A stretch of 64,000 bases of DNA, from NCBI GenBank assembly GCA_024516155.1, contig JAJJXM010000057.1, positions 62,001 to 126,000 on the forward strand. The letters run 5' to 3'. The translations under genes and the position numbers were made by a program. Under the pieces are notes generated by a model. The model had not been told where the DNA came from. It was given only the letters and a program-made list of their open reading frames with translations, and ran no database searches. How positions within the stretch are numbered: position 1 is the stretch's first letter; every line of letters starts with the position of its first letter. This document shows positions 1 to 10,760 of this stretch, piece by piece. The stretch is from Pyronema omphalodes. Taxonomy: Eukaryota > Ascomycota > Pezizomycetes > Pezizales > Pyronemataceae.

Positions 1-647
1 TTCTCTGCCATGTGCTGCTGAACCTGTTCAAAAATCTTCTTCTCCTTCTTGGCCAAGGCGTGCTTCATATCCTGCTTGATATCTTTTTTCATTTGCCCAA
101 ACTGCTCCTCAATTTCGTAGTATCTCTTGAGCAGCTTCGCCATATCCATAGTAGGTCCATCCTGGCCAGCCTTGCCGATCTGCTTCTGCAATTTCTTGTT
201 CTCCTTGCGCAGCATCTTGACTTCATTCGCTAGATTGTCCGTCTGTTCCTGAAGTTGCTGGTCCTGCATTTTCATTTCGGCGGTGGTGTAACTGTTGTTG
301 CGGGCCTTCTCTTCCAATTCCTCCTTCTCCTTAACCAACTTATTGATCATGTCCTGCATAATTGGTTGGGCCTTGAGTTGTTCAATCGCGGCCTTGCGCG
401 CTTCCTTGAGCTGATCATTTTCGGTTGTAACGTGGTTAATCAATTTCTCAGTTTTTGGCGGGTTAGATTTAGATTGTTTATCAATAATTGCAAGCTGTTT
501 CTTCAACTGTCTAATCTCTTGTGCTCTCTGTTCATTGTCTTCTTTGAGTTGATTATACCGCTCTTCAAGCTTATTGCATCCGGTTGCGAGCCGATCATTT
601 TCCTTCAAAAGGCGATTATTTTCTTTCGTAAGGCGATCAGTATCCAT
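1..647 (-). CDS. Coiled-coil protein, 3'-truncated by the window edge
   Basis: An open minus-strand frame runs from an ATG at 647 to the window edge (215 codons plus 2 nt, no stop). The product is almost wholly charged heptad-like coiled coil, with stretches such as LTKENNRLLKENDRL at the start and KEKEELEEKARNN and MLRKENKKLQKQ later. No catalytic motif is visible and I do not recognise the family. The frame stays open upstream of the ATG for about 90 codons back to a stop near 925, and that part also looks coding-like (Q/E/P-rich). On the minus strand a perfect TACTAAC branch motif lies at 965-971 and a TATAAA at 1038-1043. A 5' exon with an intron ending near 905-925 is therefore plausible, and the true start may not be 647. 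Coding on this strand is clear; identity and 5' end are not. Confidence 0.7.
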   Translation of the reverse strand, partial: MDTDRLTKENNRLLKENDRLATGCNKLEERYNQLKEDNEQRAQEIRQLKKQLAIIDKQSKSNPPKTEKLINHVTTENDQLKEARKAAIEQLKAQPIMQDMINKLVKEKEELEEKARNNSYTTAEMKMQDQQLQEQTDNLANEVKMLRKENKKLQKQIGKAGQDGPTMDMAKLLKRYYEIEEQFGQMKKDIKQDMKHALAKKEKKIFEQVQQHMAE

Positions 648-2127
648 GGTGGTATGCTCGATATGTTGTTGCAAATCCGGTTCGATTTTGGACTGATTTT
701 CGACAGCAGTATAAGTTTCGGGCAACTGTTTGCCTTCCGCATGATGGAGGGGCTTCGGCTCCTGTCCTCGCGAATGAGTGCAATCGACAGCAACTGCAGA
801 GTTCTTGGGCTCCTCCACGCTTCGTTCATTAGAGGAAGCCGTGGCGGTTGACGCTTGAGGAGTCTGCCGCGATGTAAGCCCCGGTACGATGGGATGGATA
901 TGGTCATGCTGCGAAACAACTGCTTTGAGTGGTTATAAATGGTGTCACGTAGACAATGGTTGTGGTTAGTATAAGATGTACAAGTGGAAGAAGAAAGGTG
1001 TGGGGGCGACTGAGCGGGCTGGTGGTAGGAGGAGAGGTTTATATGGAGCATCTTTCACAAACTTTCATGGGCAGGGGTCACACAGCTCAGAGGCGGGCTG
1101 AAAGCAGAAAAACGTTGTCCAGTACCACCCAAGAATTCCGCCAGGGGTCAAACCTGTATTTTGCTTTCTTGACCATCATATTCTGAACAAACAAGCACAA
1201 CTATATGGTATGCATGTCAGGAAAGTGCTGTTTGTCTTAACACCTCAACTATTGAGGCGAGAACTGGCGCAAGGCCAGTATCATGGAGATCTTGATGACC
1301 TGTTACCCAATACCTCGCATAATGAGTCCCATGGGTTGTGGATGATTGATTATGGGATTATCCGTATTGGAGGAATAGCAAGGTAGATAGATACTGACTA
1401 ATAGTGATTGGATTCTCTCGATCCGAAACAAGCCAAGCCCCGCGCTTAAACCCTAAGTCCGCAGTCTGCTACAGTCAATTGCCTCCTCTGAATGGACGGG
1501 TTCAAGGCCGTGATAGCCCGTCATTACTGCTGACTGGACGCGCAGCCACACTGCTGATTAGGGTTACCCTAACCCTGCTCTCCCCAGCTATCCCCAGCCC
1601 TCCCCTGCTCTCCTCTGCTCTTCTTTTCTCTCCCCTTCTCTCCTCACTGCTCTACTTCCCTCCTCACCGCTCCTCTTCTCTCCGCTTCTCTCTTCTCCGC
1701 TCCTCTCTTCTCTGCTCCGTTTCACTCATCTCCGCTCCCCTTCTCTACCTAGTTACCAGAAACCTGATGCAGCAAGGAGGGTTAAAGAGGGTGAAGATAT
1801 AGTCAGATTCAGTCATATTCAGTCAGATTCAGTCACCACGCGGTAAGTTCAGTCACCGCGCGGTAAGTTCTAACGAGCCTGAATATCTAACGAGCCTGAA
1901 TATTTAACGAGCCTGAATATCTGAACATTGAAATATCCGAATATCTCAATATCTGAATATCTCAATATCTCAATATCCGAATATACATTCTTTACCCCAG
2001 TTTCCCAGTTTCCCAGGCTCCCTTTCTGCACTAGCTAGCTCCCGAAATGGGGGGGGGGGGGGTGTATGTATCCATCAAGTCTTTGTAATCAGTCCATTGC
2101 AGTTCTATAGGGATAGGGATATTAATA
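648..2127. other. Intergenic, pyrimidine-rich tract and short direct repeats
   Basis: No convincing gene. Contents: a CT-rich strand-asymmetric tract at about 1575-1735; a short head-to-head telomere-like motif at 1558-1576; repeats of CAGTCA(T/G)ATT and of TAACGAGCCTGAATAT at 1800-1925; an ATATCTCAATATC run to about 1985; and a G12 run near 2049-2062. The segment near 900-1050 probably holds the promoter and perhaps a 5' exon of the minus-strand coiled-coil gene. Confidence 0.6.
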
Positions 2128-2163
2128 CTGTAATAACTGTAATAACTGTAATAACTGTAATAA
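2128..2163. repeat. 9-bp tandem array (CTGTAATAA), 4 copies
   Basis: Four head-to-tail copies of CTGTAATAA are read directly. It is the first of several tandem arrays in the gene-free block upstream of the MetRS gene. Confidence 0.9.
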
Positions 2164-2166
2164 CGG

Positions 2167-2290
2167 AATGTGGATTGTGGATTATGAATTACGAACTGTG
2201 GATTGTGGATTATGAACTATGGATTGTGGATTGTGGATTGTGGATTGTGGATTGTGGATTGTGGATTGTGGATTATGAACTGTGGATTGT
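2167..2290. repeat. 7-bp tandem array (GGATTGT) with interruptions
   Basis: Repeats of GGATTGT are interspersed with the variants GGATTATGAACT and ATTACGAACT. The longest uninterrupted run is at about 2220-2270. The same heptamer returns at 2515-3320. Confidence 0.9.
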
Positions 2291-2295
2291 GATGG

Positions 2296-2455
2296 GGTTT
2301 TATGGTTTTATGGTTTTATGGGTTTATGGTTTTATGGTTTTATGGTTTTATGGGTTTATGATTTTATGGTTTTATGGTTTTGTGGTTTTGTGGTTTTATG
2401 GTTTTATGGTTTTATGGGTTTATGGTTTTATGGTTTTATGGTTTTATGGTTTTAT
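2296..2455. repeat. 8-bp tandem array (TTTTATGG), about 20 copies
   Basis: Head-to-tail TTTTATGG with occasional variants (TTTATGGG, TTTTGTGG). Long open frames through it (peptides of Y/G/F/M/V/L) are artefacts of the repeat and are not annotated as genes. Confidence 0.95.
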
Positions 2456-2514
2456 TCGGTGAACTGGTGAACTGGATATACGGTTGGAGGTCTGGCATTG
2501 TGGTTGGTTGATGA

Positions 2515-3372
2515 GGGATTGTGGATTGTGGATTGTGGATTGTGGGATGGAGGGATTGTGGATTGTGGATTGATGAGGGATTGATGAGGTATTGGTGGAG
2601 GTATTGATGAGGGATTGGTGGAGGAATTGATGAAGGATTGAGGTATTGAGGTATTTGGTTGGTGATGTGATTGGTGGAGGTATTGATGAGGGATTGGCGG
2701 AGGAATTGATAAGGTATTGATGAGGTATTGATGAGAGATTCTCAGATTGATGGAGGAATTGATGAGGGATTACGAACTGTGGTTTGATGAGGGATTATGA
2801 ACTGTGGATTGTGGATTGTGGATTGTGGATTGTGGATTTAGTTTATGGAGGATTGAGGGATTGAGGGATTGAGGGATATGCATTGTGGATTGTGGGATTG
2901 AGGGATTTGGTTGGTGATGTGATTGGTGATGTGATTGTGGATTGTGGATTATGGATTATAGGGATATGCATTGTGGATTATGAACTATGGATTACGAACT
3001 ATGGATTGTGGATTGTGGATTGATGATGTGGTTGGTTGGTGATGTGGTCGATGAGGGATTGAGGGATTTGGTTTATGGGGGATTTAGTTTATGGAGGTCC
3101 GGGATGGAGGGATTGAGGGATTATTAACTGTGGATTGTGGATTATAAACTGTGGATTATAAAACTATGAACTATGGATTATGAACTATGGATTGATGAAG
3201 GATTGTGGAGGGATTGAGGGATTGAGGGATTGAGGGATTGAGGGATTGAGGGATTGAGGGATTTGTGATGAGGGATTGAGGGATTGAGGGATTGAGGGAT
3301 TGTGGATTGTGGATTATAGGCATTGGTGTTGTGGTTGATGGGGGATTGAGGGATTTGGTTGAGGGATTTGGT
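2515..3372. repeat. Complex minisatellite field (GGATTGT, GAGGGATT and GATGAGGGATTG units)
   Basis: About 860 bp of interleaved short tandem units. Pure runs of the octamer GAGGGATT occur at about 3215-3265 and 3270-3300, and heptamer GGATTGT runs at 2515-2545 and 2805-2840. Looser GATGAGGTATTG units lie between. The strand is strongly G/T-biased throughout. No gene signal. Confidence 0.9.
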
Positions 3373-3649
3373 TGATACGCGAATAACTATAACTGATAGA
3401 TACTAGACAATACTGACCGAGAAAACAAACAGAAGAAAGCAGAAAAAAACGAAGAAAAAAGACAAAAAATCCCATTTATTTTTTTATTCGTTAAACGCCC
3501 TATTGTACATATGTATTCCATAACTAATTATTCTTTTTGGGGAAGTATCCAACCAACCATCCATCGTATATCAAAGATCTGTGATCTGTGATGATGTAGA
3601 CTTCCTCATCTTCAGATCTCGATAATTCCACCTCTTCTGCACCCTTCAC

Positions 3650-3733
3650 ACTCCCCGCCCCCTCCCCCCACCTTCGCCCCGCCCCCCTCACCCACCCACC
3701 CACCCACCCACCCACCCACCCCCCTCCCCTCCT
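3650..3733 (-). promoter_or_regulatory. G-quadruplex-forming tract just after the MetRS stop codon
   Basis: On the minus (mRNA-sense) strand the TAG stop of the MetRS gene (3736-3734) is followed at once by AGGAGGGGAGGGG. A run of seven or more GGGT units follows (plus strand CCCA repeats, 3688-3724), then more G-runs to about 3650. Runs of at least three Gs with 1-nt loops are the canonical G4 pattern. If transcribed this would sit in the first tens of nucleotides of the 3' UTR. The tract is plain in the sequence; its function is inferred. Confidence 0.6.
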
Positions 3734-5691
3734 CTATTCCGACAACGGCGGAAAAACCGCACCCTTCCTCCCCCTAGTCCCCTCACCAAACGAATCATCC
3801 CCGCCAAACCTAGCAAACACAAACCCCCTTTTCTCCGCCAGTACACCCAACTTATCCAGCACCTCGCCAGCCTTCGTTGGCATAAACGGCAGCAACAAAA
3901 TCGCCGTAATCCTAATACATTCCGCAGCGATGAAAATAACCTTATTCTGGCTACTCTTCAACTCGGGGGTATTTAAAGACCAAGGAGCTTGTTGTTGAAG
4001 GTATTGATTAGTTTTATGCATTAATGCCATGGTTTTCTTTACTGCTGTAGGTATGTCTAGCTTCTCCATTAGGTCGTCGACTTCCTGGGAGGTTCGTTGC
4101 GCTTGTTCGATGATTTCTTTGTCGGCGTCGTTGAGCGGCCATCCGCTACGGAAGTATTCGTCGCGAGATGAAGGGATGTCGAATTTAGCGCCACAGACTC
4201 TCCCCGCGGAGTTTCCGAGGTTTTGGAGCTCGTTTTTATACCGTTCTACAATCATATCATTGGAGTAATCACCATCGGAGTTGATTCCTCCATCATGAAC
4301 CATATAAAAGCGCATGGTATCAACTCCATACCGTTCCATAGCGTAGAATGGGTTGACGACATTTCCATCAGATTTTGACATTTTTTTATGGTTCATAGTC
4401 CAATGGGCGTGAGATAAGATTTGTTTGGGAGGAGGTAAGTCCAGGGCGAGTAGGAATGCTGGCCAGTAGATGGCGTGGAATTTTAGAATGTCTTTGCCGA
4501 CTACATGTAAATCTGCAGGCCAGGCAGAACGGTGTTCGGAACCTGGGGTCCAGGGGTATCCGGATACAGTGATGTAGTTAATCAATGCATCCAACCAAAC
4601 ATAGATTGTCTGTGACTGATCCCCGGGGACTGGAATTCCCCAGCTTAATCTTGATGTTGGTCTGGAGATGCTAAGATCACTTAAACCCTTTTCTACAGCT
4701 TGTTTAACCACCTCATATTGTGCTCTTGGTGTAACAAATTCCGGATTCTGCTCGTAGAATTCTAATAGCTTTGGCCCCATCTCGGAAAGTTTGAAATGGT
4801 AGTTTTCTTCGGAACTCCATTCAACGACACGTCCGGTTTCTTTGGAGATGGTGATGTTTTTGCCGGTGGAGGGATCGACAGATGGCTCGACTTGTGAGGC
4901 GGCATAGAAGGTCTCGTCGCCTACAGAATACCATCCAGAGTGTTTATCTTTGTAGATCCATCCTGCGCGCTCGAGTTGTCCCCAGAAATACTGGACAGCA
5001 TCGCGGTGTTCTGGACATGTCGTTCGCACGAAGGTATCGTAGGAGCAAGAGGCGGTAGAGGCGAGGTTCTATCAAGCTCTTGTAAGCTTCTTTCTAATCC
5101 GGCAATCTCCTAAGGATCCAAGAACAAAAGATGCTCAAACACCCTCCATACCACATGGACCGGAAATCCAAAGCCCCCATACCCGCACCAGCTTCACAAT
5201 GGTAGCACACACACCTTAAACATATCCGCACCCTTCTTCACAAACTCCTCCGGCTCAACCCCCTTCACCGCAGCCGCCTGCTGGATCTTAATACCATGCT
5301 CATCAGTCCCGGTACAAAGCTGAGCGGTAACACCCTTAAGGCACTGCCACCTCTTTATAGCATCCGTCAAGACCAAAGTGTATAAATGTCCAACATGTGG
5401 GTCTGCATTGACATAAAAAATCGGCGTAGTAATATAATATGGTTTTTTGTCTTTAATAGGGAGGAGACAGCTCTGGTTCTCGGAGGTGTTCAAGGCGGAG
5501 GTGGAGTTGAGACGGTTAAACCGTGATATGGCATGGAAGGTGGTTAATCGCTGGATGGGTGCTGAACGTAATCGGAGACCGCGTAATGCGGTGTTGACCA
5601 GTAGAGGTGGACGCATTCTCACGGCTCGCGTAGGTGTGTTGGCGGGGTGGGCTGTTTGGAGGGGGGGGGGATTAAAGTTTTGGAGCCGCAT
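3734..5691 (-). CDS. MSM1: Mitochondrial methionyl-tRNA synthetase
   Basis: Charges mitochondrial initiator and elongator tRNA-Met. Two exons: 5691-5215 and 5068-3734, with a 146-nt intron (5214-5069, GTGTGT..TAG). Joined they give about 603 residues. The N-terminus is Arg/Ser/Thr-rich with few acidic residues, as in a mitochondrial presequence. The class I signature HVGH lies near residues 99-102 within YYITTPIFYVNADPHVGHLY, the TGTDEHG motif follows, and KMSKS lies near 388-392 (MNHKKMSKSDGN). The intron falls between ADMFK and NLASTASCSYDTFVRTT, matching the family's ADxFK..SYDxFIRTT block, which fixes both splice sites. Length and motif spacing fit the bacterial/mitochondrial type. Tandem with the Apc8 gene, 486 bp downstream of it. 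A G-rich tract follows the stop directly. Confidence 0.95.
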
Positions 5692-6177
5692 GGCCTCAGC
5701 GAGCTAGGTACGGAAGTTGCCGAACTAGCCGGGATGGAAGCCAAAGTCGGGACTCGGGAGCCATCACAAACGATGAAGACTCCATTTAAGTCCTCGAAAT
5801 ACATACGAGAAATCGGGTATAAAAAAGACATTAGATTTGAACACATAACATGTTAATTTCGTCTTCTGTAGCTAGAGGATCTAGCTACACGATATATTAT
5901 TTAATGAATTGATATCTGTATGTTATCAGTTCTTTGCGAAGCTGTAGTAAACAAAAAAGTTAAAGAAGCGCGCCAAACCCATCCCTTCTAAACGCCTTGC
6001 AAAAAAAGAAAAAAGGAGAAGGAAAAACGTAAAAAAAGACATGACATCGCCTTATACAAACTCCCGCTTTTGTCTAAAAAAAAGTCGTTTCTGGTATCGC
6101 CTTGGATGTCCCCTACTGCATTCCCTATGGCATACCCTCTGCTACCGTTCCAGATGCCGCCTGTCCCCATAGACTTT
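5692..6177. other. Intergenic between Apc8 and MetRS genes
   Basis: 486 bp between the end of the Apc8 frame and the MetRS start, both genes on the minus strand. It should hold the Apc8 3' UTR and the MetRS promoter. An AT-rich part lies at 5840-5960 and poly-A/GA stretches at 6000-6040. No further gene seen. Confidence 0.5.
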
Positions 6178-7985
6178 CTAAGCCACCTCAAGCCCTCTAC
6201 TTCTGAGGTCTCTCACCAAAGCCTTTGCTTCTTCAACCTCTTGACCATCCTGACATAATAAATTGGCCAGTTCTTGAGCCCGAGCCCAGTTCTGGTTTAC
6301 GAAAGCCCACCGAGCCAACCACATCCTAGCTTGTCCAGTAACTGTGGTAACACCAACATTCTCCTCTTCAGCCATACATGCTTCCATCCATTTCGCAGCT
6401 TCCTTAGACTGCCTAAGTTTCTCATACATAACCGCAATTTGATGAAGGATCTGGGGATCAAAAGATCTAGTTTCCGGTTCATCCTTCGATGACGAAGGAG
6501 ATTTGTTGAGGGTGACTAAGGCACGCTTGAAAGAGCGGATAGCTTCAGAGGGACGGTTCATCCGGTCATAACATTGACCCATAGCTTGCCACATCTGAGA
6601 GTCGTAAGGGCGTAATGCGGCGGCACGTTGAAAGTAAAATAAGGCGTAGTAGTGCATTTCCAACACTTCATAAGAAAGTCCGAGTCCGTACCAAGCGCGG
6701 TAGTCTTTGCGGTTAATATCAACAGCCCTTCGGTAGGCCTCGATAGCTGCATGTGTATTCTTCATTTCAACGTATTCGTGGCCCATAAGAGTCCAGGCGG
6801 AGAGACAGGTTTTGTCTAGCGTCAAGGCACGTCGGAAACATTGAACTGCTTTTTCGTGTTCAGATTTTAGAGAGTAGAAATTTCCGACTACGCAGTTTGT
6901 TTCGGGGCGGAATCGGTCGGTGGTGAGTGCGAGTTGTGCGATAAAACCAAGCTTTGGTCGACGCTCCATGACGTAGAGAATATTGGAATAGTGGTCGAGG
7001 TAGTCCAGACGGTATGGGTCCACTGCTAAGAGGGCGTCAAATATTTGGTCGGCTTCTTCAAAGTCTCGTGCATGGTAGTAGAGGAGTGCTCGCTGGGTTT
7101 TCAACCAGCTGCTGGTGGGGAAAATGACGAGAAGATCGGTGAGCTGGCTGTGAATTGGCTCGGTTGTCTGGTAGAGCTCCTGGTTGGTGGAGAGGACGAA
7201 CAAGTTGGACATGATGTTGTTAGGAAGGCTTGGTAGGATATTATTCAACTGTAAATGTCAGCTTACCATCTTCCGTCAAGAAAGGGCTTACCTACATCCT
7301 GAAGAGAGCCAACGGTAGATGCAAGATCCTGCCATGCCGACCAGTTGTATGGATAGGCAACGACACTGGCGATCAAGGCGTCCCTCGCAGCCGACTCATT
7401 CTTTTGCTTAAGAAGACAAATTCCATATAACCAAACCAAAAAACTGTCGTCTTCTGAAACCCTCTCTCCATCCTTGAGGACGACTTTCGTCTGTAGTACA
7501 GACATAATGTAGGAAATCTCCTTGTTCTGTGTCCCCGCTCCATCCAATGGTCCCAAGACCATTTCTGAAGCTTCATCTTTTCTCTTCTCTCCAGCAATGT
7601 ACTTGGAGTAAAGGTGTAGGAATACGGCCTTTCGACTGGTGCATTTCTCGAGCACGTGAGAACATCTGTCGTACTCTTTAACGTCAAAGTAGGATTTGGC
7701 GAGGAGGTATTGCGAAAACTCCTGTGCCTCTAGCGCAGCTTCTTTCTTGTCGGTGGACAGTGGGTGTAGATATGCTGGAGGTAGCTCGCCGGCAGGAGTT
7801 GCAGGCAAAGGAGCCATAGAGGTAAGTAGTTCGGCGGCCCTAAACGCGTCAACTCACGTATCTAACAGTGAAGCACAAGACCAATACCATTTTGCGGCAT
7901 GGTACACACAACGTTCTGAACACTTCAGCGTCGCTAGCTGAAGCGCCTCGTGTAGCTTCGGTAAATCTGGTAATTCTGTCGCCAT
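6178..7985 (-). CDS. CDC23: Anaphase-promoting complex subunit 8 (Cdc23), TPR protein
   Basis: Scaffold subunit of the APC/C ubiquitin ligase that triggers anaphase and mitotic exit. Three exons: 7985-7888, 7839-7296, 7248-6178, with introns of 48 nt (GTATTG..TAG) and 47 nt (GTAGGT..CAG). Joined they give 570 residues in one frame. The first splice yields HAAKWAAELL, matching the conserved KWAAEL block of Apc8. The C-terminal half has the canonical tetratricopeptide series, including TLMGHEYVEMKNTHAAIEAY and DYRAWYGLGLSYEVLEM, which is diagnostic for Apc8 among TPR APC subunits. The N-terminal Apc8 domain precedes the TPRs. An apparent start at 7817 would lack the KWAAEL region, so the upstream ATG at 7985 was chosen. 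Head-to-head with the FPP synthase gene. Confidence 0.95.
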
Positions 7986-8677
7986 TTTGTGGTGTAAGTA
8001 TGTGTCGGTGGTGGTTGTAGAATGACGTGTGGTGGTGGGAGAGGTACTTGTGCTAGGATGGGGGAGTTGGGTCGTGGTTGCACACGGTACACCGTTGGAC
8101 TTGTGCTTTCTGGCACAGTTGCCCCACGTTCCTGCTGTGTTTGTCGGCTACATGACAACCTGCATGCGGAAGTGAAAAAAAAGTACACTGACTGAGGAGG
8201 GACCATGATTGAGTTCACTGTTCAGCTGCTACAAAAAAAATATACATACCAACTGCAGATCTTATTGACTCTTCCGGCGGATCAATCGACAGAATCGACA
8301 GAATCGACAGAATAATCAACAATCAACAGCCAACACCCGTCGAGAAGAAGCACAAGGGAAACACGAATCGCTGAATCGCCGAATCCACCTATCAGCACTC
8401 GCTCGGAGGTCTCGGAGCGATTACTGTGCTGACTGCTCTACAACCGATGGCCTTAACTACTACGTAGCGCAGAGAACGCCGTTAGCTATCAACCTATCCC
8501 CCACCTTCCTCCTCAAACATGACAGGCCCCACCCTGCATGCACTGAATTGGCCCAGCATGGAATCCCAGCTGGTCGTAGGCATGTCGTGTCCCTGAACCG
8601 CTTCCTCTAAAAACCCCGAATCTCCCCCCCAACATCGTCCGTCTTCATTCACTTCATCAACCCAAACCGCAATCACA
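7986..8677. promoter_or_regulatory. Divergent promoter region, Apc8 gene (left) and FPP synthase (right)
   Basis: 692 bp between two divergent start codons. It includes three near-perfect tandem copies of the 9-mer CAGAATCGA at about 8289-8313, a palindromic CTCGGAGGTCTCGGAG at 8401-8416, and a pyrimidine-rich stretch just upstream of the FPPS start. No TATA box was assigned with confidence. No ORF in it resembles a gene. Confidence 0.5.
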
Positions 8678-9892
8678 ATGTCTTACACCAACACCAGAGA
8701 AAGGTTCGAGCAGGTTTTCAGGGAGACCGTCGTCCCGGCCATCATGGAGGATGTCAAGAAGACTGCCATCGACCAGAAGGCTTACGAGTGGTTGGAGAAG
8801 GTATGGGAATCAATTCCCCTCTTCTCCGGATTGTAACTGATGACAACTACCAGGCTGTCCTCCACAACACCATCGGTGGAAAGTACAACCGTGGAATGAC
8901 CGTCCCCGACTCCCTCCGTATCCTCAAGTGCAAGAGCGCCGAGGAGATCAAGGACGCCAACCTTACTGAGGAGGAGTACAAGCTCTCCTCCATCCTCGGA
9001 TGGTGCACTGAGCTCGTAAGCTCACCCCGGAAGCTTGTTTCTACATTCACTAACCTTCTCAAAGCTCCAAGCCATGTTCTTGGTCGCCGACGATATCATG
9101 GACGCTTCCATCACCCGCCGTGGACACCCTTGCTGGTACCGTATGGTTGGTATCCCTTTGTCCATCTCCCCCAATTCCGGCTAACAAATCCCACAGGAGG
9201 GTGTTGGTATGGTCGCCATCAACGACTCCTTCATCCTCGGAGCCGTCATCTTCAACGTCCTCAAGCGTTTCTTCCGCCAAGAGTCCTACTACGTCGACCT
9301 TTTGGAGCTTTTCCACGACACCTCCTTCCAGACCGAGCTCGGACAGCTTCTCGACCTTATCACCGCTCCCGAGGACAAGGTTAACCTCAAAAACTTCAAC
9401 CTCGACAAGTACTCCTTCATCGTCCGCTACAAGACCGCCTACTACTCCTTCTACCTTCCCGTTGCTCTCGCCATGTACCAGGCTGGTGTTGCCACCGAGG
9501 AGAACCTTAAGGAGGCTTTGACTGTTTTGATTCCCCTTGGAGAGTACTTCCAGGTTCAGGACGACTTCCTTGACTGCTACGGAGTCGACATTGGAAAGAT
9601 TGGAACTGATATCCAGGACAACAAGTGTGGATGGTTGATTAACAAGGCCTTGGAGATTGTTGGTGAAGACTCAGAACACCGTAAGATTCTTGACGAGAAC
9701 TACGGAAAGAAGGATGCCGAGTGTGAGAAGAAGGTCAAGGCGGTATACAACGAGCTTCAGTTGGAGCAGATCTACCATGACTATGAGAAGGCTAAGGTTG
9801 CTGAGCTTGAGGCTTTGATTAAGCAGTGCAGCCCGCTTAACCAGGAGGTGTTCAACAAATTTTTGAGCAAGATTGCGTACAGAAAGAAGTAA
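8678..9892 (+). CDS. ERG20: Farnesyl diphosphate synthase
   Basis: Condenses DMAPP/GPP with IPP to make farnesyl diphosphate, the branch-point precursor for ergosterol, dolichol, haem A and prenylated proteins. Four exons: 8678-8800, 8854-9015, 9065-9145, 9197-9892, with introns of 53, 49 and 51 nt; 353 residues, the usual family length. First Asp-rich motif DDIMD near residues 104-108, followed by RRG; second motif DDFLD near 244-248 in [14 protein letters not shown]-terminus ends in basic RKK. Splicing gives [14 protein letters not shown], aligning residue for residue with the yeast WYK..AIND block. The residue five before the first DD motif is Met, where yeast has Tyr and avian FPPS has Phe. 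The codons are strongly C-ending, consistent with high expression. A G4-like tract follows the stop. Confidence 0.97.
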
Positions 9893-9910
9893 ACACAAAA
9901 CTCTTGAACA

Positions 9911-9938
9911 GGGCAGGGGGGTGGGGGGGGCGGGGGGG
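9911..9938 (+). promoter_or_regulatory. G-quadruplex-forming tract in the FPP synthase 3' flank
   Basis: Starting 19 nt after the TAA stop, the sense strand reads GGG, CA, G6, T, G8, C, G7: four G-runs with loops of 1-2 nt, a textbook intramolecular G4 pattern. It would lie at the start of the 3' UTR. Presence is certain, function inferred. Confidence 0.6.
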
Positions 9939-10560
9939 TGAGAGATACCAAATTGAGAAAAACAAAAGGGGACGTGTGGATGTAATGTAATGATTATCAA
10001 GATATCTGGTATTTTCTTTGAAGTGTCAATTTAGTATGGTTTAACAATGTCTGGCAATATCAAATAAAGTCCAATGAAGTCCAATGACGTGAAATGCTAT
10101 GTCTATGCAATCCAATCCAATAAAAATAAAATAAATAAAAAAATAAAAAATAAAAAAAAAATAAAAAAAACAGTCCACATAACAAACCCTAAAGCCTTCA
10201 CCCATCCCCATCCCCATACCAATACCCATACCTATACCTAATCAATCCAATACCAATACCAATACCTAATCAATCCAATAAAAACATTCCACCCCCCCCC
10301 CCCCCCCCCCCCCCAAGTAACTCCAACTATCCTTGAACTTGATCAATTCAACCAGATAATAGATTCCAGGATTCCAATATTCGAGAAAGAAATGAGGAAA
10401 TGAGGAAATGAGGAAATCTATGTAAACTTCATTCTTAAGTGGGTTTATATTAGATGGATATTAGATATTAGATATTGGATTGGTTGGAGCTGCTGTTGGA
10501 TTAGTTGCAGCTCCTGTTGGAAATTTTTTCATCTGATCTGATCTGGTCTAATCTGGTTAA
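9939..10560. other. Downstream region of FPP synthase, simple-sequence DNA
   Basis: AT-rich, with A-rich AATAAA-like blocks at 10120-10170, CCAATACCTAAT repeats at 10205-10280 and a C23 run at 10292-10314. It presumably contains the FPPS polyadenylation site. No gene found. Confidence 0.5.
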
Positions 10561-10690
10561 TTAATAATAATAATGTAGATGTAGATAATAATGTAGATGT
10601 AGATGTAGATAATTATGTAGATAATTATGTAGATGTAGATAATAATGTATATGTAGAAAATAATGTGGATAATAATGTATATGTAGATAA
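10561..10690. repeat. 6-bp based array (GTAGAT with AATAAT spacers)
   Basis: GTAGAT units alternate with AATAAT and AATTAT blocks over about 130 bp. It abuts the TATCACTGG array on its right. Confidence 0.85.
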
Positions 10691-10698
10691 TTGTATGG

Positions 10699-10752
10699 TA
10701 TCACTGGTATCACTGGTATCACTGGTATCACTGGTATCACTGGTATCACTGG
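10699..10752. repeat. 9-bp tandem array (TATCACTGG), 6 copies
   Basis: Six perfect head-to-tail copies of TATCACTGG, read directly. The apparent VIP-repeat peptide on the minus strand is a repeat artefact. Confidence 0.95.
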
Positions 10753-10760
10753 TATGGAAC

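Noticed and set aside
605..1051. 148-codon minus-strand ORF as the first gene
   Set aside because: It ends inside the clear coiled-coil frame and has no coding character; the other frame is the real one.
2097..2470. Overlapping plus-strand ORFs with Y/G/F/M/V/L and W-I-V repeats
   Set aside because: They run through heptamer and octamer tandem arrays; repeat periods without stops create long frames automatically.
5069..5214. Frameshift or pseudogene in MetRS between its two ORFs
   Set aside because: A 146-nt intron with GT..AG ends joins the conserved block exactly in frame.
7840..7887. 18-nt introns in Apc8 from the nearest GTGAGT and GTAAGC donors
   Set aside because: Too short to splice; upstream donors give 48- and 47-nt introns and restore conserved KWAAEL and LNNILPSLP text.
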